From Branchiostoma floridae (taxonomy: Eukaryota > Chordata > Leptocardii > Amphioxiformes > Branchiostomatidae): a stretch of 57,598 bases of DNA. The stretch covers positions 897,033 to 954,630 of the forward strand of contig NC_049997.1 in the NCBI RefSeq assembly GCF_000003815.2. Direction: 5' to 3'. Below, in pieces: positions 51,507 through 57,598 of this stretch (positions are counted from its first letter, which is position 1; every line of letters starts with the position of its first letter). Below the pieces are notes generated by a model, which was not told the DNA's origin, did not search any database, and worked only from the letters and a program-made list of their open reading frames with translations. Made by a program: the position numbers and the translations under genes.

Positions 51507-52007
51507 TCAAATGTACATTGTATTAAAATGTGAACTTTCAACATCTCTGACTGTTTTTGTGTGGCATAAGTTTTGCAACAAATGAGACATCGTCCTACTC
51601 AGACCTAAGACAGGTAAGCCGTAAGGTGTCCACTTCCCTGTGCTATACATAGTAGTCCACTGTATTCTGCCGATGCAGTGGTCTGGACACTCTGCATCAA
51701 CAATCAGTCTTTCTTCATACATACCATAGAGTTTTTTACCTCCTTTGGCTCTTTGAGTGAACAGCTCCGGTAGTATGGCTGTTTTGTGAAAGTGGTCAAG
51801 CTTTGGGATATTCTTCTTCTGCCATTCTGAGTCTACTTTAATTCGTTCTCAGAATAAATTATCCCTGCCAAAGTAGACAACGAAGTCCGCCCAATTTAAG
51901 TTAAAGCAATAGACATTCCCTTGCACTTGGTGGTGGTACCTGTGTGACGTCTTGAGTGCTGCACTGCTGTCTACCTTTGTTAAGAAAAATGTCTTATTCT
52001 GGACTGC
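51507..52007 (-). pseudogene. YqaJ-like (lambda-exonuclease-fold) domain, C-terminal exon with TGA
   Basis: Acceptor AAAATAG at 52008-52010. Reads AVQNKTFFLTKVDSSAALK, TSHRYHHQVQGNVYCF, NLNWADFVVYF, then after TGA (51851-51849) ERIKVDSEWQKKNIPKLD and HFHKTAILPELF. H-x-Y-x-x-QVQG followed by W-x-D-F-V-V and the late ERI-x-x-D...W...PKL...F...LPEL are the C-terminal half of YqaJ nucleases. The EVKCP-type catalytic motif would be in a missing exon. Stop at 51507. Confidence 0.72.
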
Positions 52008-52220
52008 CTATTTTAGCGTGAGTCCTTTCTTTGAATGGGGACACAATGAATACACGAATGCGTTACTGGAAATACATGCAGTATAGATGTACACATTTCT
52101 CGTTAAAAAGTATAAAAAACGCACATTTCTAATTTCATGTTCATGGTGAAATTATCCCTTCCGAGCTGTCTTTTTACCAGACAATCCCAGTGCTAAAGTA
52201 ACGTGTTATCATCAAGTACA

Positions 52221-52354
52221 TTTGGGGGGATCTTGAAAAATATGATGCATGTTGGCACTTTCTCTTCATTGACACACTTGGACTGACGGCTATTGCATCC
52301 ATATGATTTGCAGTATTTCCCTGCTGATGTGAATTTCGATCGCGACGCGTTGAT
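52221..52354 (-). CDS. THAP-like zinc finger N-terminal exon
   Basis: Acceptor GTTCTTTTTCAG, likely donor GTACTT at 52219. INASRSKFTSAGKYC then KSYGCNSRQSKCV and TCIIFFKIPP: C-x4-C then F-F-K-I-P matches the beginning of THAP fingers (C...GC-N...F-x-x-F/I-P). The rest of the finger (C-x2-H) is absent. A possible upstream start ATG is at 52458. Confidence 0.55.
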
Positions 52355-52616
52355 CTGAAAAAGAACAGCAAATGCCAAACGTTATACATTTGCAGACACA
52401 CCCACTCATTACATATTACGTTAACCAAAAAAGTCGGCCACAAAGCCGCCGAAACCATGCTAGAGTTCTACCCAGAAGGACCCTACATCGATATGTTCAC
52501 GTTTTTGTGGAGTTTCATCTGGCGAAAACTGAAATCATAGTCGGAAAAGTGACTCCGCCTTGATCAAAACGAACGCATATACGCGGAAACACGCCCCCCT
52601 CCCCAACTCACGTACG

Positions 52617-54285
52617 CGTAAACTCCCAAAGTCGATATGTTGCCATCGACTAATTTACGGTCAAAATCGCCGAAAGTCTTACGAGTTTGGATCTACAAGG
52701 ATCCAATGATGGTACTTGTACGCTTTTGTGGGATATTTTTACGGCTAGAGCCAAACTTATCCGAGTAACTACAAGTAAGGCGACGCGCCTATATGCACGT
52801 TTTTCTCACGACAAGCAAGCATAAACCGCCCGTCAAAAATTGTGAAAATGACCAGAAATTTGCAAATTTACAGCACGATATCGAGTCCATAGGTTCACAA
52901 CAATATTATCTGCTCATGGCATGCCGATTTACCGGCGGATGTTGCCAAATAAAAGCACAACGAATCTCTTAGTCTGTGTTTACACAAGCTCTCGCCGGCT
53001 GGGCTTAATGACCCCCTCCCCCCTACGGGTGGCGGCAATTGTAGGGCCGGCCGCTAGGGGCTTGATTTTAGTCAGGCTACGAATCTCTGAAGTTGACTCG
53101 ATCGAGTCGATGCTGGGAGAAGCCATTGTTAGCCGCTGGGCTGCTGAAGGCTGTTACCGTCCGACTGTCAAATCACGCGCGCGCGCGGCCAGATTACAGT
53201 CTCGCGAGACCTCCCAACGAGATTGGATTGTCGCGTNNNNNNNNNNNNNNNNNNNNNNNNNNNNNNNNNNNNNNNNNNNNNNNNNNNNNNNNNNNNNNNN
53301 NNNNNNNNNNNNNNNNNNNNNNNNNNNNNNNNNNNNCGTTGTGACGCAAAGGCTGTAACTAACTCACCCCAGCGGTGACGTCACACATGCATTCAAATAA
53401 GTCTAGGCTAGGGGAGAGTCATTTAGGGAGGGGGGGGGGTACCTCTCTCACCGGCCTTAAAGCGGGGAAGCGGTGTCATCTCTCAATGGGGCAAGGGAAA
53501 CTCATTATAATAATTTATACTTGTTACAACATGTCCCTGTAGCCATGTCCTTGGACGGCTTGAAAATCAAACAATGATTTAATTTTTCATGACTCACTGA
53601 GTGAGCAAACTAAGGAAAGAAATAAAGTATTTTCCGGCTTTTTTTGTATTTTAGCGACGCCTCAGGGGCTATAGCCTCTCTCGGCTTGACTTCGCGAACG
53701 AAGATCATCTCGGATGTTGCCCCAGTCTGGTGCAGGCGCGCTGGTGGCTGATGAGTCCGATGCGTGACAGAGTCGGCCGCAGTTGCTGCACAGTGGCCAT
53801 TCTAACAGTATGGTATATGTTCGATTGGCAAAATTTCCCGGAAATCAACAGGAATTTTTCCTCGCTAGCTAGGTGCGTCATTCCGTTGGGGAATACCTCG
53901 CGGCTGACGGATCGTAAAAGTACCTGGAATTTAGATAGCTTCGTACATGCCTTACATAGTTAAGTACAGTGCAAAGAAATCAGGGACTAATTTGCATGAT
54001 TAATGCGAACAGCTTATAACTTCACTGTTATAATAATAGAATACTTAAATACATAACGATTGTAACTGAAAAAGACAGAAATATCATCCTTTATATATTT
54101 CCGATTGGCATGAATTTCCGGAATTTGTCCGCGCGTGCGCAGTTACACCATCTCTTCTGAGAGGAATTATTTGGGAAGGGGTTGACGGACCGTCTTGATT
54201 TTTGATATGTAGGTCACTTCGGAGTTGCCTTCCATAATTAGGGACTGTTAATGCAAACCAGAGGCTAATTTGCATCATTACTGAC
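52617..54285. other. No gene seen; gap at 53237-53336
   Basis: Contains an ACGCGCGCGCG run near 53176, a G-run at about 53432, and two related blocks (TTCGATTGGCAAAATTTCCCGGAA near 53819, TTCCGATTGGCATGAATTTCC near 54099) that look like dispersed repeat. No splice-supported exon. Confidence 0.5.
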
Positions 54286-54289
54286 GTCA

Positions 54290-54860
54290 GTTTATTAATA
54301 AATTACGAACCTATAGATTATTCAAGACTATTTATAAAGAAGAAGAATATCTGATGGTGAAAAACATACAACACAGAGTGGCTGTCACTAAACTCCGGAT
54401 TAGTTGCCACAAGTTACATATCGAAACTGGAAGGCACAACCGCACCCCTCTGCAGCATAGAGTCTGCCAATTTTGTGATTTGCAACAAGTAGAAGATGAA
54501 CAGCATTTTATTTTACACTGTAAACTGTACCATAATGAACGGATTGTGCTTTATGAATATATAAGAAAAGAGTTCCCATATTTTGAACACCTTAATGCAA
54601 CGGATAAATTTCTATTTTTGATGCGCCTAGACAAACCCTGTATATCAAACATTATCTGTTCCTATATCTACACCTGTACAAAGAAGCGAGAAGATGTCGA
54701 CCATCCTGTTAGCTTAGTACCTTCAGCTAGTTAATTGTATCTTGTTGTTTTTGCATATGTTTGTTATGTCTGTTATCAGTCATGTCTGTTATCAGTGACC
54801 TGTACCTAGCCCGTCGAGGCATGAATGTACAATAAAGGTCTTTCATTCATTCATTCATTA
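54290..54860 (+). mobile_element. 5'-truncated LINE, 3' end only
   Basis: Open from about 54292: NKLRTYRLFKTIYKEEEYL, then LRISCHKLHIETGRH, CQFCDLQQVEDEQHFILHC and a stop at 54732-54734. The CxxC...H-x4-C knuckle with LHCxLYxxER is typical of LINE ORF2 C-termini, as in the element at 33974-36078. The 3' UTR ends with AATAAAGG and a (TTCA)n tail at 54840-54860. Confidence 0.8.
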
Positions 54861-55440
54861 ATCTTAAGCATTTCATAATACTGCAATGAAACTTGTGCCA
54901 TATGTAACTGGAAAGGCGAGAAATGTCTACAGACATCAATTATGCAAATTTTTACTTAATTCACATAATCGATGAGAAATTGTTATAATAACAATGTTAA
55001 ACGATGAGAATTTCATTATTGCGTCATTCAGCGGCTATGTTAAGTTGAACATTATCAGGTATAAATCATACTTATCATTATATAATTTATGAAAAGATGC
55101 TACATATACATTAGACATGAGAAAATGCTGCAATAGCTCTTCTCGACTTTGTTACTTTGTGACTGGAGGGTAACCTCCGTCGACAAAGTATTGTGAACAG
55201 TTTTTGCGTTGAGTGTTCGCACATATATCTCTATGTTCCGTTTGCCACATTCGTATGTGGTTTGGTATGTTGTCTGTACTCAGTTGCGCGATGATGCACG
55301 TTCCTTTCTTTTCGCGGTAGCTGTTTTTATAATCGATGTAATAATTTCAGAAATCACCCCTACAAAATGTACGTCTTTCGGTGTATTGGTCCAAGTCTGC
55401 GTTATCTATGTCGTATCCAACTTTCGTCAGTATCTACTCT
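54861..55440. other. No gene seen
   Basis: AT-rich sequence, no exon or clear repeat border. Confidence 0.45.
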
Positions 55441-55443
55441 TCG

Positions 55444-55560
55444 TACTATGCCGAATCCTGGATATCCAGAAAACGTCCTGAGCAGGAGGACGCGTCCTGG
55501 TTATCCAGAAAACGGCCAAAACAGGACGCTTCCTGGATAAACAGTGGTGTTTATCCAGGA
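55444..55560. repeat. CCTGGATATCC minisatellite block with terminal hairpin
   Basis: Three units around TCCTGG(A/T)TATCCAGAAAACG, related to 56951-57275. Ends in a perfect 13-bp stem (TCCTGGATAAACA 55531-55543, loop GTGG, inverted copy 55548-55560). Confidence 0.75.
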
Positions 55561-55884
55561 TGTGTACGAGGGGGGTGGAGCTTCCTGTTTTCGAGGGCGG
55601 AGACTATCTTGCATGTTGTTTTCGAGGTCAGAAGCTTAAGGCCGCCATCTTTGTATCTCCGCGCAACAGGTTTATGTAGAATTATTCTGTCCGAGCTCCT
55701 GGTGTTATAGAACTTAAACGAATGTTGATAATGATACTTTGATGTTTACATGTTACTTACGTATCAGGCCCAAATTTTTTTTTTGCGTAATGAATTAACA
55801 AATGGCAGTCAAGATGGGATAAAGTTACTGTTGTTTTCCGTATAGCGACACATTCACGGTAACGTGTTAATAGCATCCAGATGG

Positions 55885-56911
55885 GGGTTCACTTAAAAGG
55901 CTGGGCTGTCTACCAGGCCTGGCTACCTGGCCTGTCTACCTGGCCTGGCTATCACGTCAGGCTGCTCAGATCCCCCCATTCATAGCCCCATCATATGGCA
56001 CTCAGCCAAAATAGCTGATTGACAGGCATAGTAATTGCTAATCTCAAACCCTGCCAGTGACCTGATGCTGGCCTGTCCACCACTGGCTGGGTCCTCTGGG
56101 AATGTTTCTCAGGGAGGCCTTGCTTGCAGATGTCAGGAACACAAGTACCAGTACTGTGTGGGTGTATGTTTGTGTGTGTGTGAATGTGTGTGTGTTTGTG
56201 TGTAAGAATGGGCTTGCCAGCAACAGAAATTCGTTTCTTTATTGAATATCTGTCTTCTAGAACAGAAACTATCTCAGCTTGTGCAACAAGAAGGAAGAGC
56301 ATAAATCACTGTAAAGCTAAACTTGTACTGACCAAGGGGGGGATCATTACATGTTCTTGTTCTCTATGCTAGTATGCCATGTTGACATATACAATCTCGG
56401 TAGTCACATAGCCTTTTTGAGGCTGTGGATTGTTATCCACTGTACAATTTTTGTGTCCAGGACAGAGCCCAACCCTCTCCTTCCACTGCCAATATTCTCT
56501 CCAACCCCCTTGTACAAGTTGGATTGGGAAAAGTACTGTAATCAGCACAGATTTTGTGACATGTCAAAAGATTTGAACCCAGGACCTCTGTTTTCTAGGT
56601 CTAACAATCTAAAGCATGTACCGAACACAGTGCTGGTACAGTACTTGAATGTGTTCCTGACACACCGTAAAGGAAGGCCTTCCTGGCCAGACACATTCCC
56701 GAAGGGTCCAGCCAGTGGACAGGACAACCTCAGGTCACTGGCAGGGTTTGAAATTAGCAATTGCTATGCCTGTCAATCAGCTATTTTGGCTGAGTGCCAC
56801 ATGATCGGGCTATGAATGGGGGGATCTGAGTAGCCTGACGTAATAGCCAGGCCAGGTAGACAGGCCAGGTAGCCTGGCCTGGTAGACAGCCCAGCCTTTT
56901 AAGCGAACCCT
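55885..56911. mobile_element. Non-autonomous DNA transposon with about 270-bp TIRs
   Basis: Left arm GGGTTCACTTAAAAGGCTGG; the right arm, read in reverse, starts AGGGTTCGCTTAAAAGGCTGG. Arms (about 55885-56159 and 56629-56911) pair over roughly 270 bp, sharing GGCTATCACGTCAGGCT-type sequence. CCAGATGG flanks both sides (55877-55884, 56912-56919) as an 8-bp target duplication, as for hAT elements. Middle part non-coding, with a TG repeat. Confidence 0.85.
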
Positions 56912-56950
56912 CCAGATGGCGTCTCTTTGTCACACAAGGCCTGGTCCACA

Positions 56951-57275
56951 TCCTGGATATCGAGAAAACGGCTTGAACAGGAGGACGAATCCTGGATATC
57001 CAGAAAACGGCTTGAACAGGAGATCGAATCCTGGATATCCAGTAAACGGCTTGAACAGGCTCAGGACGGATCCTGGATATCCAGAAAACGGCTTGAACAG
57101 GCTCAGGACGAATCCTGGATATCCAGAAAACGGCTTGAACAGGCTCAGGACGAATCCTGGATATCCAGAAAATGGCCTGAGCAGTAGGACGCATCCTGGA
57201 TATCCAGAAAACGGCCCAAGCAGCCCTGGCCGCATCCTGGATATCCAGAAAACGGCCTGAACGCCCGACGAAAAT
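56951..57275. repeat. 39/42-bp minisatellite, eight units
   Basis: TCCTGGATATCCAGAAAACG starts at 56951 (variant), 56990, 57029, 57071, 57113, 57155, 57194 and 57235: spacings 39, 39, 42, 42, 42, 39, 41. Units open in more than one frame on both strands. Confidence 0.92.
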
Positions 57276-57598
57276 AAGGAATTCCCCCGCCATTTTAATT
57301 TGCGAGCAAGAGGTCACTATAGGTCACGCACGTACCGCAATGGTATATTGCACCGCGGGTGTCCCGCAATACTCTGAACGCAAGTCTAATGACAACCGTT
57401 CTCCACAACGATAGACAATAACTGTCGCACGACTGTATAAGTGTTGTGTGTTTGAAGTTGTTTTTCGTGTAGCGTCACATTGTAGTTTAATACGTGTTAA
57501 TAGCATGCGGGTGGCGTCCTTATCAGGGGGGGGGGGGGGGGGGAGCGGTCACTTCCCGGTTTTAATAGGCTCTCGCGAGGTTGACCCAAATATGGAAA

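Larger units (their letters stand above)
50953..52616 (-). mobile_element. TIR-bounded element with THAP-like and YqaJ-like exons (internally decayed)
   Basis: Left arm starts CGTACGTGAGTTGGGGAGG (50953) and runs to the gap; the right arm, read in reverse from 52616, starts with the same 19 bases and matches for about 120 bp with small indels. Between them, on the minus strand, lie a THAP-like exon (52354-52221) and a YqaJ-type nuclease exon (52007-51507) with one in-frame TGA. The catalytic centre upstream of the YxxQVQG motif is missing. Looks like a defective copy of a DNA element whose protein joined a THAP finger to a YqaJ domain. A 381-N gap (51078-51458) hides part. Confidence 0.65.

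Noticed and set aside
56927-57317. Minisatellite open frames as protein genes (both strands)
   Set aside because: All are by-products of the 39/42-bp repeat; no start context, splice sites or unique coding sequence. Raised only as a finding to test.
1-57598. CRISPR arrays, bacterial operons, riboswitches
   Set aside because: The window is eukaryotic, with GT-AG introns throughout; repeats present are tandem or transposon-derived, none with unique spacers of constant length.

Overview
The window is eukaryotic draft DNA: split genes with GT-AG introns, many interspersed repeats and nine runs of N. The EGF/TSP1/cadherin gene content, a BK-channel beta subunit gene, tRNA-headed SINEs, several MITE families and non-LTR retroelement ends suggest an invertebrate deuterostome, most likely an amphioxus (Branchiostoma). 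That assignment is inference from gene style and repeats, not a database match.

Region 1 (2-37222, plus strand) is one very large gene, entered in mid-gene. I traced 39 exons by splice sites and reading phase. The order is: a Thr/Ser-rich mucin-like stretch with six 81-bp repeats; EGF domains; three copies of an EGFa-EGFb-EGFc-TSP1 exon cassette, two of them nearly identical including introns; about 13 cadherin repeats; one membrane-spanning exon; and a cytoplasmic tail with SPKAWPD-type heptads and tyrosine motifs. From 18971 to the stop at 37220-37222 the exon phases form an unbroken chain. I know no standard family with this architecture (mucin, EGF/TSP1 cassettes and cadherins on one type I membrane protein). 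Three apparent single-base deletions and one phase break interrupt the model; two of the deletions lie next to assembly gaps.

The introns carry MITE-like hairpin families, SINEs, tRNA-like tandem units, a 191-bp tandem array, and a 5'-truncated LINE inserted 27 bases after a splice donor with an 8-bp target-site duplication.

Region 2 (37223-43210): the 3' UTR and a poly(A) signal, two plus-strand exons of a PLAT domain, a long-TIR element, a minus-strand LINE 3' end, and a minus-strand gene of unknown function (43210 down to 40079). That gene contains a duplicated exon in which Trp TGG has become TGA, a second in-frame TGA, and frame breaks.

Region 3 (44578-46202): two plus-strand exons of a KCNMB-like BK channel beta subunit; the second membrane segment is not visible.

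Region 4 (46303-57598) is repeat-rich: dispersed repeats, a TIR-bounded element carrying THAP-like and YqaJ-like exons (50953-52616), a LINE 3' end (54290-54860), a 1-kb DNA transposon with about 270-bp TIRs and an 8-bp target duplication (55885-56911), and a 39/42-bp minisatellite (56951-57275).
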